64,000 nucleotides of DNA from an uncultured Pelagibacteraceae bacterium. Its GTDB lineage: Bacteria > Pseudomonadota > Alphaproteobacteria > Pelagibacterales > Pelagibacteraceae. How positions within the stretch are numbered: the stretch's first letter is position 1; every line of letters starts with the position of its first letter. Below the pieces are notes generated by a model. The model did not search any database. It worked only from the letters and a program-made list of their open reading frames with translations, and was not told the DNA's origin. The position numbers were made by a program, and so were the translations under genes. The DNA lies in assembly GCA_902609685.1 (NCBI GenBank), contig CACLSR010000003.1, forward strand, positions 56,001 to 120,000. The letters are read 5' to 3'. Positions 9,791-18,389 of the stretch are shown piece after piece.

Positions 9791-11076
9791 AAAGTATAAA
9801 ATAAAGGCAATTTCTTTATTCCATGATAATAAACATAGGCAATAATTAAAATAACAAATTCCCAAATAAAAAGAAATGTGATTGTACTATTTTTATTTAA
9901 TCTCAAATTTACAATATGATCTTTTGAAAGAAAAATGTAGTACGTGAATAAATACAGAGGATCAAACCATTCTTGATACACAGAATTTACAAAACCGTAA
10001 TTTAAGTAAATCAATGGCAAAATCAAAAAATATTTATAATTGTTTGATTTTATAATTGAGATTATATAAGCAAAAAAAGCTGAGGAAATTAAAATTAGAA
10101 GTTTAGGATCATTATTCAAAAAAAAATAATTGAATTTGACAATATACCCTCCACTTTTAAAAGGATAATTAATATCATTAAATAACAGATATTTGACAAA
10201 AAGAACTATTATGAAAATTAATAAACATCTCTTTGAGAAGAAAATTTTTAAAAATCGGGAAAAATTTATTAATACTAAGGGTATAGAATAAAAAAAGAAT
10301 AAAGATGATATTTTTGTTATATTTAATAGTATATTCTCTAAACTTAAACCACTTGATGCACTGGTAACTTGAGATATATCCTTAAATACACCCCAAATAG
10401 ATAAAACATAAAATCCAGGTAATGATAAAAATGAATAGATAAGAATTGTAAAAATCAATTCTTTCTTATTATTGTTTAATAATAGAATTAAAATGTGAAA
10501 TACTGCTAAAAATAAAAATTGTTGTCTAGCGTATAAAGTTAAAGAAATTAAAACAGTTAATATCAAATTATTTCTAAAAGAGGTTTTTTTTTGAATTAAT
10601 AAATTTAAAAAATAAAGCGATGGTATTAAAAAGAAAAAAGATAAGTTTTCTGTCATTCCCCAATATGAAGAAGATCTAAACCATGGACTTAATAATATAA
10701 TAAAAGGTATTAGATTAACTAAGAAATTATTTTCAAAATCAATTCTTTTTAATTTTAAAAACTGATAAAAAATAAAAATTATTAACAAATTAAAGATTGT
10801 ATTATTTAAACAATAAAAAAGATTTTTTGTAGCAGGATTAAAAAATGATTGAAAACTATGAAAAAATGGAAATGTAGCCTCTCCATAGCTTTGATAATTT
10901 CTAATAGTCTCAAAATAATCTTGCTTTAGATCAATAACAATTAACCAAATAAAGTGTTCTAAATCTATATGACCAGCTCCATTTGTTATTTCTCTAAGAT
11001 AAAATCCTAAAAAATAACTTGATAATAATAAAAAAATTAGAAAAAGGCTGTATTTGTCTCTCTCAAATTTAATCAT
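9787..11076 (-). CDS. Polytopic membrane protein, GT-C-like
   Basis: 429 aa with about ten hydrophobic segments, beginning with one helix after a short basic N-terminus. The first large loop carries acidic GAGHIDLEHFIWL and ENLSFFF, as in lipid-phosphate-sugar-dependent GT-C transferases where an early acidic loop residue is catalytic. No family is recognised with certainty. Context (GT2 and SDR beside it) fits transfer of a sugar from a polyprenyl-phosphate donor on the periplasmic side. Convergent with the SDR gene, overlapping at the stop codons. Confidence 0.65.
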   Translation of the reverse strand: MIKFERDKYSLFLIFLLLSSYFLGFYLREITNGAGHIDLEHFIWLIVIDLKQDYFETIRNYQSYGEATFPFFHSFQSFFNPATKNLFYCLNNTIFNLLIIFIFYQFLKLKRIDFENNFLVNLIPFIILLSPWFRSSSYWGMTENLSFFFLIPSLYFLNLLIQKKTSFRNNLILTVLISLTLYARQQFLFLAVFHILILLLNNNKKELIFTILIYSFLSLPGFYVLSIWGVFKDISQVTSASSGLSLENILLNITKISSLFFFYSIPLVLINFSRFLKIFFSKRCLLIFIIVLFVKYLLFNDINYPFKSGGYIVKFNYFFLNNDPKLLILISSAFFAYIISIIKSNNYKYFLILPLIYLNYGFVNSVYQEWFDPLYLFTYYIFLSKDHIVNLRLNKNSTITFLFIWEFVILIIAYVYYHGIKKLPLFYTF

Positions 11077-11146
11077 TTAAAATTACTTATCCTTCTTCCT
11101 CAAAAAAACACAAATCAAATTAATTATCTTTTTATGTAAAATCTAA

Positions 11147-11845
11147 TTAAATCTTAAAATTAGATTTCTTACTATCAATCAAAAAATTTTTTACTGTTTC
11201 TTGAGTAAGTTGACCAAAAGATTTTCCAAATTTTTGAATTTTTTCAATTATAGCAGGTGGTATTGTTATTATGTGACACCCAATTTGATTTGCTTGAGTA
11301 TAGTTATATGGCTCTCTTACACTTGCCCATAAAATTTCTACATTTTTAAATCTTTTTGCCATTTTGATACTTTTAACAAATTCAGGTACAGGATCTTTAC
11401 CAACGTCACCTGCTCTACCAGCAAAAATTGAAATTATAACTTTTGTTTTTTTATTAATGATTTTTAAAATTTTGGCTGTTTGATTTGCGGTATAAACTGC
11501 TGTTATATTCAATTTTATATTTTGATTATTTAAATAATTTATTACTTTTCCTGTAAATTGATTTTTTGAATTTACAATGGGCACCTTTACATAAATATTT
11601 TTACCCCATTCATTTATTTCTATTCCCTGCTTAATCATAGTTTTATGGTCATCAGCAAAGACCTCAAATGAAATAGGTTTATTTTTACAAACTCTAAGTA
11701 TTTGTTTCGAGTATAATTTATAGTTTTTTGCACCTGCTTTTCTCATCAGACTGGGATTTGTTGTAAAACCCTTCACTATTTTTTTATTATTAAACTTTTT
11801 AATGAGAGCTAGATCTGCAATATCACAAAAAATTTTTATACTCAT
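11147..11845 (-). CDS. tal: Transaldolase / fructose-6-phosphate aldolase family
   Basis: Short TalC/FSA-type transaldolase (232 aa). Starts IKIFCDIADLALIKKF, with GFTTNPSLMRKAG, the Schiff-base lysine in IYVKVPIV, NITAVYTANQ and ISIFAGRAGDVGKDP. It would move dihydroxyacetone units in the pentose phosphate pathway, complementing the transketolase at the window start. Lies 5 bp after pntB, so probably cotranscribed with the pnt genes. Confidence 0.88.
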   Translation of the reverse strand: MSIKIFCDIADLALIKKFNNKKIVKGFTTNPSLMRKAGAKNYKLYSKQILRVCKNKPISFEVFADDHKTMIKQGIEINEWGKNIYVKVPIVNSKNQFTGKVINYLNNQNIKLNITAVYTANQTAKILKIINKKTKVIISIFAGRAGDVGKDPVPEFVKSIKMAKRFKNVEILWASVREPYNYTQANQIGCHIITIPPAIIEKIQKFGKSFGQLTQETVKNFLIDSKKSNFKI

Positions 11846-11850
11846 TTAAT

Positions 11851-13248
11851 CTATAAATTTTTTGTTATATCTTCAGTCATTTTTTTTGCATCTGCAAACA
11901 ACATTAATGTATTTTCTTTATAAAAAAGATCATTATCAATTCCAGCATATCCTGGTGATAAACTTCTTTTGACAAACAATACTGATTTACATTTTTCGAC
12001 ATCTAAAACTGGCATTCCATAAATTGGACTTTTAGGATCGGTTTTTGCCACAGGATTTGTTACATCATTAGCTCCTATTACGAATGCTACATCTGCATTT
12101 GCAAAATCGTTATTTATCTCCTCCAATTCAAAAACTTCATCATAAGGTACATTAGCCTCTGCCAATAGTACATTCATGTGACCTGGCATTCTACCTGCTA
12201 CAGGGTGAATAGCATAAGATACTTTTATGTCATTTTTTTTTAAAGTATCCACCATTTCTCTTAAAGCATGTTGAGCTTGAGCGACTGCCATTCCATAACC
12301 AGGAACAATTATTACAGAGGAAGCATTCTTCATCAAAAAAGCAGCATCATCTGCATTACCACTTTTGACTGGTCTTTGTTCTTTTGAGATATTTTTAGAT
12401 GTTTCATCTGTTGCTCCCCATCCACCCAAGATAACATTGAAGAAAGATCGGTTCATGCCTTTACACATTATGTATGATAAAATTGCTCCAGATGATCCAA
12501 CAAGCGCTCCCGTTATTATTAAAGCTGTATTCTCTAAAGTGAATCCAATTCCTGCTGCGGCCCATCCTGAATATGAATTCAACATTGATATTACCACAGG
12601 CATATCAGCACCACCAATTGGAATAATTAGTAGAAAACCAATCAAAAATGAGACTGCTAACAATATCCAAAACAAATTTGATGACTGTGTTGAACATAAA
12701 AAATAGATTAAAAAAATAATTGAAATTAAGATTATAGCGTTTAATGGATGCTGACCTTTAAATGTGATAGGTGAGCCTGACATTATTCCTTGTAATTTAA
12801 GAAAAGCAATTACTGAGCCAGAGAATGTAATAGCTCCAACTGCGGCTCCAATTGACATTTCAATTAAACTACCAAGCTTTATGTTTCCTGGGTTTCCAAG
12901 ATTAAATGCTTCAGGATTTAAAAAAGCAGAAATTGCAACGAAAACTGCTGCTAATCCTACTAAACTATGAAAACCTGCAACTAATTCTGGCATCGCTGTC
13001 ATTGGTATTCTGTATGCAATAAAAGCTCCTATTGAACCTCCAATTAAAATAAATATGAGAACGTAAATAAATCCACTTGAAAAATTGCCAATAGATAAAA
13101 AAGTTACAACTACAGCAATAATCATTCCCACAATACCAAAGAAATTACCTTGTCTTGATGTTTCTGGAGATGATAAGCCTCTTAAAGCCAAAATAAATAG
13201 TACACCAGAAACTAAGTAAAAAATTGCTGAAAAATTTGCTGATATCAT
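11851..13248 (-). CDS. pntB: NAD(P) transhydrogenase subunit beta
   Basis: Proton-translocating transhydrogenase beta subunit: membrane domain II plus the NADP(H)-binding domain III. The N-terminal two thirds is strongly hydrophobic (about nine helices); the C-terminal third has VIIVPGYGMAVAQAQHAL, HPVAGRMPGHMNVLLAEA, IGANDVTNP and FVKRSLSPGYAG, all domain III hallmarks. 465 aa. Start overlaps the pntAB stop by 4 bp. Confidence 0.96.
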   Translation of the reverse strand: MISANFSAIFYLVSGVLFILALRGLSSPETSRQGNFFGIVGMIIAVVVTFLSIGNFSSGFIYVLIFILIGGSIGAFIAYRIPMTAMPELVAGFHSLVGLAAVFVAISAFLNPEAFNLGNPGNIKLGSLIEMSIGAAVGAITFSGSVIAFLKLQGIMSGSPITFKGQHPLNAIILISIIFLIYFLCSTQSSNLFWILLAVSFLIGFLLIIPIGGADMPVVISMLNSYSGWAAAGIGFTLENTALIITGALVGSSGAILSYIMCKGMNRSFFNVILGGWGATDETSKNISKEQRPVKSGNADDAAFLMKNASSVIIVPGYGMAVAQAQHALREMVDTLKKNDIKVSYAIHPVAGRMPGHMNVLLAEANVPYDEVFELEEINNDFANADVAFVIGANDVTNPVAKTDPKSPIYGMPVLDVEKCKSVLFVKRSLSPGYAGIDNDLFYKENTLMLFADAKKMTEDITKNL

Positions 13249-13556
13249 TTTTTATTCTTTTTCTTTTTTTTATACATTGCAAGCATTCTTTGAGTTACCA
13301 GGAAACCACCAAAAATATTAATCGCTGCCAATGCAATAGCTAAAAAACCAAAAATGCTAGAAGTATTAAAAACATTATCTGAATTACCAGATAATCCTGC
13401 AATTATCGCCCCAACAATAATTACAGATGAAATTGCGTTGGTAACAGACATCAAAGGAGTGTGTAAAGATGGAGTAACACTCCAAACAACATAATACCCT
13501 ACAAATATTGAGAGAATGAATATACTTAATCTAAATATTAGAGGATCAATTTCCAT
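13245..13556 (-). CDS. pntAB: NAD(P) transhydrogenase subunit alpha part 2
   Basis: 103-aa membrane part of the split alpha subunit. Helices include FILSIFVGYYVVWSVTPSLHTPLMSVTNAIS, typical of PntAb, then two more and a lysine-rich C-terminus. Lies 1 bp after pntAA and overlaps pntB by 4 bp; the three genes give the alphaproteobacterial three-subunit enzyme. Confidence 0.94.
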   Translation of the reverse strand: MEIDPLIFRLSIFILSIFVGYYVVWSVTPSLHTPLMSVTNAISSVIIVGAIIAGLSGNSDNVFNTSSIFGFLAIALAAINIFGGFLVTQRMLAMYKKKKKNKK

Positions 13557-13557
13557 T

Positions 13558-14646
13558 TTATTTAATTAGTGTTTTATCAATTATCTCGTCTTCTAAATTT
13601 ATATTTAAATTTTTATTTTCTTTGTCAAACAAATTTTCAACGAAATTAAACATATTTTTTGCATATAAGCTAGAAGCAGATACTGGCAGTCCATTGAGAA
13701 TATTACTTTCACCCATAATTTTAACTCCATTTTTTTCAGTAATTTCATCTGCTTTTGTAAATGCAGTGTTGCCACCCTGTATGGCAGCTAAATCATAAAT
13801 TACAGATCCAGCTTGCATATTATCAATCATTTCTTCCTTAATAATTACAGGTGCTTTTTTTCCAGGTATTAATGCTGTACATATAACAATATCAATTTTT
13901 TTTAAAGTTTCAGAAAGTAAATCCTCTTGTCTTTTCTTAAAGTCATCAGAAGCCTCTTTCGCATAACCATCTTCGGTTTCTAAATTTTCAGCACCTTCGA
14001 CTGTCAAAAATTTTCCACCTAAGCTCTCAACTTGTTCCTTTGATGCCATCCTTACATCCGTAGCAAAAACTATACCTCCCATTCTTTTTGCTGTTGCTAT
14101 TGCTTGAAGTCCAGCAACACCAGCACCTACAACCAATATCTTTGCAGCTGGAACTGTGCCAGCAGCTGTCATCATCATAGGTATAGCTTTTTCAAAATAA
14201 GCAAATGACTCAATTACTGCCTTATAACCAGCTAGGTTAGCTTGTGAAGACAAGATATCCATCGATTGAGCTCTGGTTATTCTTGGTAATAATTCTAGTG
14301 AAAAAAGTTTAATCTTTTTATTTTTTAGTATATTTAATTTTTCTTTGTTATCATAAGGATTTAAAACACCAATTAAAGTTTGATCTTCTTTTAATAATGC
14401 ACTTTTGTCATCAGACAATAACCCCAATTGAACAATAACATTTGAATGATTTATTATTTCTTTATCATCATTAGAAAAATTTACTCCGATTTTTTTATAT
14501 TCGTCGTCAGTGATTCCTAAGTGAATTCCATAGTCTTTTGATAATTGAACATCAAATCCCAATGAAATATATTTTTTTGCAATTTCAGGAGTAATTGCGA
14601 TTCTTTTTTCAATTTTTTGATTTTCTAAAATTGATCCAATTTTCAT
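13558..14646 (-). CDS. pntAA: NAD(P) transhydrogenase subunit alpha part 1
   Basis: NAD(H)-binding soluble domain I of the transhydrogenase, related to alanine dehydrogenase. MKIGSILENQKIEKRIAITP at the start; Rossmann loop ILVVGAGVAGLQAIATAKRMGG near residues 170-191 followed by FATDVR; later GKKAPVIIKEEMI and AIQGGN. 362 aa. Preceded after 9 bp by the tiny oxidase subunit gene on the same strand. Confidence 0.95.
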   Translation of the reverse strand: MKIGSILENQKIEKRIAITPEIAKKYISLGFDVQLSKDYGIHLGITDDEYKKIGVNFSNDDKEIINHSNVIVQLGLLSDDKSALLKEDQTLIGVLNPYDNKEKLNILKNKKIKLFSLELLPRITRAQSMDILSSQANLAGYKAVIESFAYFEKAIPMMMTAAGTVPAAKILVVGAGVAGLQAIATAKRMGGIVFATDVRMASKEQVESLGGKFLTVEGAENLETEDGYAKEASDDFKKRQEDLLSETLKKIDIVICTALIPGKKAPVIIKEEMIDNMQAGSVIYDLAAIQGGNTAFTKADEITEKNGVKIMGESNILNGLPVSASSLYAKNMFNFVENLFDKENKNLNINLEDEIIDKTLIK

Positions 14647-14655
14647 TAAAAAATT

Positions 14656-14766
14656 CTATAATAAGAACAACGCCATTAATACTAATACTAGTATTACCGC
14701 GACAGTTCCCCACAAGACGAATTTTGTAAAATTATTCCAGGTTTTTTTATGGTTTTCATTATCCAT
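14656..14766 (-). CDS. aa3-type cytochrome c oxidase subunit IV, 36 aa
   Basis: A 36-codon gene. The product begins MDNENHKKTWNNFTKF and ends with one transmembrane helix (VLWGTVAVILVLVLMALFLL), the layout of the bacterial aa3-oxidase subunit IV family (COX4_pro_2): a short polar head with a KKTW-x(2)-F motif plus one helix. It would sit beside the proton-pumping terminal oxidase. ATG at 14766, TAG at 14656-14658; between rpmJ and pntAA on the same strand, next to another membrane bioenergetics system. Confidence 0.8.
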   Translation of the reverse strand: MDNENHKKTWNNFTKFVLWGTVAVILVLVLMALFLL

Positions 14767-14771
14767 AAAAA

Positions 14772-14897
14772 TTATTTTTGTCTTGCTTTAAATTTAGGGT
14801 TTGATTTATTGATGATATAAACTCTTCCTCTACGTCTTACTAGTTTAGAATTCAAATCTCTTTTCTTAATTGATTTAAGTGAACTTTTTATTTTCAT
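14772..14897 (-). CDS. rpmJ: 50S ribosomal protein L36
   Basis: 41 aa: [20 protein letters not shown], then [20 protein letters not shown]. This is the alphaproteobacterial bL36 form without the zinc-binding Cys/His set. It lies 5 bp upstream of the oxidase subunit IV gene and about 15 bp downstream of the 5S rRNA on the same strand, so it may be read from the 5S promoter or a nearby one. Confidence 0.92.
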   Translation of the reverse strand: MKIKSSLKSIKKRDLNSKLVRRRGRVYIINKSNPKFKARQK

Positions 14898-14911
14898 AAC
14901 TTTTAAGAGTT

Positions 14912-15030
14912 TAGCCTGGCAAAGTCCTACTCTTCCATGTCTTAAGACAAAGTACCATCGGCGCTGAAAAGCTTGACTTCCGAGTTCGGAATGGGATCGG
15001 GTATTACCTCTTCGCTATAATCACCAGGCG
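14912..15030 (-). rRNA. rrf: 5S ribosomal RNA, detached from 16S-23S
   Basis: On the minus strand, from CGCCTGGTG at 15030 to GCCAGGCT near 14912, closing helix I. Internal landmarks match 5S: CCGATCCCATTCCGAACTCG (loop B/C region), AGCGCCGATGGTA, and GAGAGTAGG-like GAAGAGTAGG. About 118 nt; ends accurate to a few bases. No 23S or 16S is adjacent: upstream on the same strand lies a polysaccharide gene block. Confidence 0.95.
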
Positions 15031-15035
15031 GACTT

Positions 15036-15063
15036 TTTATACATCCATTGCTTAAGTTTTCAA
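15036..15063 (-). promoter_or_regulatory. Putative 5S rRNA promoter
   Basis: On the minus strand TTGAAA (15063-15058) and TATAAA (15041-15036) are separated by 16 bp, and the -10 box ends about 6 bp before the 5S 5' end. This would let 5S be transcribed apart from the rest of the rrn operon. An imperfect inverted repeat (15047-15053 with 15062-15068) overlaps it and could instead be an RNA processing or end signal of the gene upstream. Confidence 0.55.
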
Positions 15064-15069
15064 GCAATT

Positions 15070-15792
15070 TTATCTGTATTTAATAAGGGTTTTTAGTGCT
15101 TTTAATGCGTCAGTTGTCTTAATTTTTTTTCCTTCTTGGTAACTTCTTCCATTATAACTAATGGGTACTTCACAGATCTCAAAACCTAATTTAGAGATTT
15201 TAGAAGTTACCTCTGGACAGAAAGCAAAATCATTTTCCTCAAGTGTAATTAAATTGAATAAATCTTTATGAAAAACCTTATAACATGTGTGAGCATCTGT
15301 TAAGTTTTGTTTATTAAAAAAGTTGGAAATAATAGTTAATAAATGATTACCAAAAATTCTTACTTTTGACCTAAAACCTGGAGTCTTATACCTTTTTTGA
15401 TTTAAAACCCTTGATCCATAAACAACCTTAAAATTTCCATTCATTATAGGTTTTAATAATTTTTCATAATCATTGGGATCATACTCTAAATCTGCATCTT
15501 GTATGATAATAATATCACCAGAAAAAAAATTTTTGGCAGTTTTTATTGCTGCTCCTTTTCCTAAATTCTCCTCATGAAAAAAAGTTTTAAAATTATTTTT
15601 GGTTGAAAAATTTTCTTTTATCATTTCTGTTGTTCCATCTGTTGATCCATCGTCTACAATTATAATTTCATATGACTTAAAATTATGATTATTTAAGCTA
15701 AGAAGAATTTTACTGATAATCTTAATTAGTGTATTTTTTTCATTAAAACACGGAATAATAATTGATAGTTTTATAATATCTTTTTTACTCAT
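15070..15792 (-). CDS. Glycosyltransferase family 2 (polyprenyl-phosphate sugar synthase-like)
   Basis: 240-aa GT-A protein resembling dolichyl/undecaprenyl-phosphate sugar synthases: LSIIIPCFNEKNTL, IIVDDGSTDGT, HEENLGKGAAIKTA and IIIQDADLEYDP (metal site) in the usual order, then NGRSYQEGKKIKTTDALKAL. Likely makes a polyprenyl-phosphate sugar used by the membrane protein encoded just upstream (8 bp). Last glycan gene before 5S rRNA. Confidence 0.88.
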   Translation of the reverse strand: MSKKDIIKLSIIIPCFNEKNTLIKIISKILLSLNNHNFKSYEIIIVDDGSTDGTTEMIKENFSTKNNFKTFFHEENLGKGAAIKTAKNFFSGDIIIIQDADLEYDPNDYEKLLKPIMNGNFKVVYGSRVLNQKRYKTPGFRSKVRIFGNHLLTIISNFFNKQNLTDAHTCYKVFHKDLFNLITLEENDFAFCPEVTSKISKLGFEICEVPISYNGRSYQEGKKIKTTDALKALKTLIKYR

Positions 15793-15800
15793 TATTTAAA

Positions 15801-17441
15801 TTATTTTATCAAGAATAAATAATTGTTTTTTCTATATATAATTAAATTTTGAGTTGAACAGATAAAAGGTATATTCCAACAAAGTCTACCTTGCCATCCA
15901 TTCTGAGAATTATTTTTAACATCTGGAATATAAATTTTTGCATATTTGTTGCTATAATCAAGATTTTTTAAGTATTTATTCTGTATCTTCTGAGTACCAA
16001 AAAAGATATTTTTTTCTTTATCAAGTCTTAAAATATTTTTTGAAAAATTAAACATAATAAATATTGAAAAAAAGATTATAAAAACTTTTTTTGAAAACTG
16101 TTTTTTATTAAATAAATTGAATAATAACATAAATATTAAAGTTAAAAATAAGTGAATTGCAAACCTATAAACAGGTGAAAAATAAAGCCAAAAAATTAAT
16201 CCAAAAAATAAAAACGTGTATATAAAAGCATTCTCTTTAAAGAAAAAAATATTCTCTTTTTTTTTTTTTAAAAAAAACAGGAATAGAATTGAAGGCAGGA
16301 TTATTGTCAAAAAATGTTCTGATATTTCAATAAAATTTCTTTCAAACCAAAAAAATACCCAATTAAAATTTTTGAGATATTCTTCTGCAGTAAAGATATC
16401 CATTGCTAAATTATAACTTTTATTAACCAACATAAGATTTTGTGATATTGTCAAATAATCTTTGTTAAACCATGAAACATTTAAACAAGTTAAATTAGAG
16501 GGAAATAAAAAACATCCTGTGTAAATGAATTGTTGAATGAAAAAAGTTGTTAATAAAGCATAAACTAAAAAATATCTTAAATTGAAAATAGAAAATTTTA
16601 GATCTCTAAAATACTTGATATATAGATATAATGACAATAAGATAATCGGAAGCGTACTTAATTTGATAAGAATAGAGAATATTGAAAAAATAATTATTAA
16701 AAAAAAATAATTTTTTCTCTCTTGAATAATCTCTGTTTCGGAAAATTTAAAGAAATAATAAATAGCTAATATTGAAAAAATAATTGCAGGTAGATCAACG
16801 CCAAATTCAGATATTCTGGTAAATTTAAGAAGAAAATAAAATAATGTGACTACTAAGTAGTAATCACTTAAAATAAAATTTTTTTTAGAAATGATTTGAT
16901 TTAATGAAAAAATTATAAAACCTACATATAAAATAAAGCTTGGTAATGTAAGAAAATCAAAATTTTTATCTTGAAGGAAAAATACTGAATATATATTTAA
17001 CCATAAAGAATTATAAACATAAGTTGGATTAATATTGGAAAATCCAAATATTATTTTTTCTTCAATTAAACCTATGGCATATGGAAGATGATAATATCCA
17101 AAATCTTCATGATATTTCTGAGATAAATAAATTGGAATAAATAACAAAATAATGATGAAATAGTAGATAAGTTTTTTATTTAAAAAGGAGTAAAAATTTA
17201 AATTTTTTTTTATCAAAAAAATTAAGATACCAGTTAAAAAAATTAAAAAACTTATAAGTAAATTTATTTTAAAAAAAAAATGAATAAAAGTTATGACAAA
17301 TGAAATTACTATAAAACCTAAAAATATATTTAATAAAAAATTTTTTTTAATACCTGTTTTTATAAGATTGCCATAACCAGATATTGAAATTGAAATTAAA
17401 ATAACACTTCCAAAAAATAAAAGTAATTTAGGAAAAAACAT
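15801..17441 (-). CDS. Large polytopic membrane protein, GT-C-like
   Basis: 546 aa with more than ten hydrophobic segments. An early loop carries QKYHEDFGYYHLPYAIGL and later NSLWLNIYS; this acidic/histidine motif before a Tyr-His-Leu-Pro sequence resembles the LIC_10190-type membrane proteins and GT-C enzymes. It probably uses a polyprenyl-phosphate sugar from the adjacent GT2. The coding strand holds a run of 13 A (T tract at 16257-16269), a slippage-prone site. Overall function not proven by sequence. Confidence 0.6.
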   Translation of the reverse strand: MFFPKLLLFFGSVILISISISGYGNLIKTGIKKNFLLNIFLGFIVISFVITFIHFFFKINLLISFLIFLTGILIFLIKKNLNFYSFLNKKLIYYFIIILLFIPIYLSQKYHEDFGYYHLPYAIGLIEEKIIFGFSNINPTYVYNSLWLNIYSVFFLQDKNFDFLTLPSFILYVGFIIFSLNQIISKKNFILSDYYLVVTLFYFLLKFTRISEFGVDLPAIIFSILAIYYFFKFSETEIIQERKNYFFLIIIFSIFSILIKLSTLPIILLSLYLYIKYFRDLKFSIFNLRYFLVYALLTTFFIQQFIYTGCFLFPSNLTCLNVSWFNKDYLTISQNLMLVNKSYNLAMDIFTAEEYLKNFNWVFFWFERNFIEISEHFLTIILPSILFLFFLKKKKENIFFFKENAFIYTFLFFGLIFWLYFSPVYRFAIHLFLTLIFMLLFNLFNKKQFSKKVFIIFFSIFIMFNFSKNILRLDKEKNIFFGTQKIQNKYLKNLDYSNKYAKIYIPDVKNNSQNGWQGRLCWNIPFICSTQNLIIYRKNNYLFLIK

Positions 17442-17447
17442 AATTGG

Positions 17448-18389
17448 TTATCTTTGAGAATTTTCAAATTCCTCAATTGTTTTATCTATTACATTTGAAA
17501 ATTTCATTTTTGTTTTCCATCCATGTTGACTTGCTAATGAAAGATTTAATTTTTTTCTCATAACACCGTCTAATTTTTTATCATTATTGAATTTAATCAA
17601 AACCTCAGGATCAATTTTTTTTTTAATTAAATCCGCATACTCTTTAATTGTCATTTCAGTAGTAGAGCCGATATTTATTAAAGTTTTATTAATTTTTTTT
17701 CTTAAAAAAAATTCACAGGCATCAGCGACTTCATCAACATGCAGCACTTCTCTTAAAGGTTTTCCAGTTCCCCATAATTTTACAATTTTGTTTTTTTTAT
17801 TTTTTTTACTAGCTAAAGATATTTTTTTAATTAGAGCTGGAAGGAAGTGTGAGTTTTCTAAATCATAGTTGTCATTTGGACCAAATAAATTACAAGGCAT
17901 AAGACAAATATAATTTCTCTTGTACTGCTTATTAAATGCTTCAATCATTTTAATCCCAGCAATTTTTGCAATAGCATAACTCTCATTAGTTTCCTCTAAA
18001 ACCCCAGTCATAATTTGACTCTCTTTAATTGGTTCATTTAAATTTTTTGGATAAATACAACTTGATCCAAATAAAATTAATTTTTTTACATTACAAGAAT
18101 GACTAGAAGAAATTAAATTTGTTTGAATTTGCAAGTTATCATTAATAAAATTTGCTGGATACATTATATTTGCTTTAATCCCACCAACTTTTGCAGCAGC
18201 AATTATTACAGCATCTGGTTTTTTTTTCTTAATAAATTTCTGAACTGAATTTTGATCTCTGAGATCAAGACTCTTTTTATTAGCAATTATGATGTTTTTA
18301 TAACCTTTATTTCTAAGCTTTCTTAAAATTGATGATCCAAGCATTCCGTTATGACCAGCAACGAATACTTTACTATTAATGTTGATCAT
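17448..18389 (-). CDS. fcl: GDP-L-fucose synthase
   Basis: Epimerase-reductase converting GDP-4-keto-6-deoxymannose to GDP-L-fucose with NADPH. KVFVAGHNGMLGSSILRKL (Rossmann), AAAKVGGIKANIMYPANFI, GSSCIYPK catalytic Ser, ESYAIAKIAG (Tyr/Lys), PCNLFGPNDNYD and GTGKPLREVLHVDEVADA. 313 aa, normal length. Starts 14 bp inside the end of gmd, so translationally coupled to the enzyme that makes its substrate. Confidence 0.95.
   Translation of the reverse strand: MININSKVFVAGHNGMLGSSILRKLRNKGYKNIIIANKKSLDLRDQNSVQKFIKKKKPDAVIIAAAKVGGIKANIMYPANFINDNLQIQTNLISSSHSCNVKKLILFGSSCIYPKNLNEPIKESQIMTGVLEETNESYAIAKIAGIKMIEAFNKQYKRNYICLMPCNLFGPNDNYDLENSHFLPALIKKISLASKKNKKNKIVKLWGTGKPLREVLHVDEVADACEFFLRKKINKTLINIGSTTEMTIKEYADLIKKKIDPEVLIKFNNDKKLDGVMRKKLNLSLASQHGWKTKMKFSNVIDKTIEEFENSQR

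Noticed and set aside
11077-11146. Search for a repeat of the tRNA-fMet 3' end as an attachment site
   Set aside because: No copy of the tRNA end is found here or near 8.0 kb, and no integrase gene is seen.
12365-12970. Open frames antisense to pntB (and similar ones opposite other genes)
   Set aside because: They mirror a strongly conserved gene on the other strand and show no protein-like motifs.
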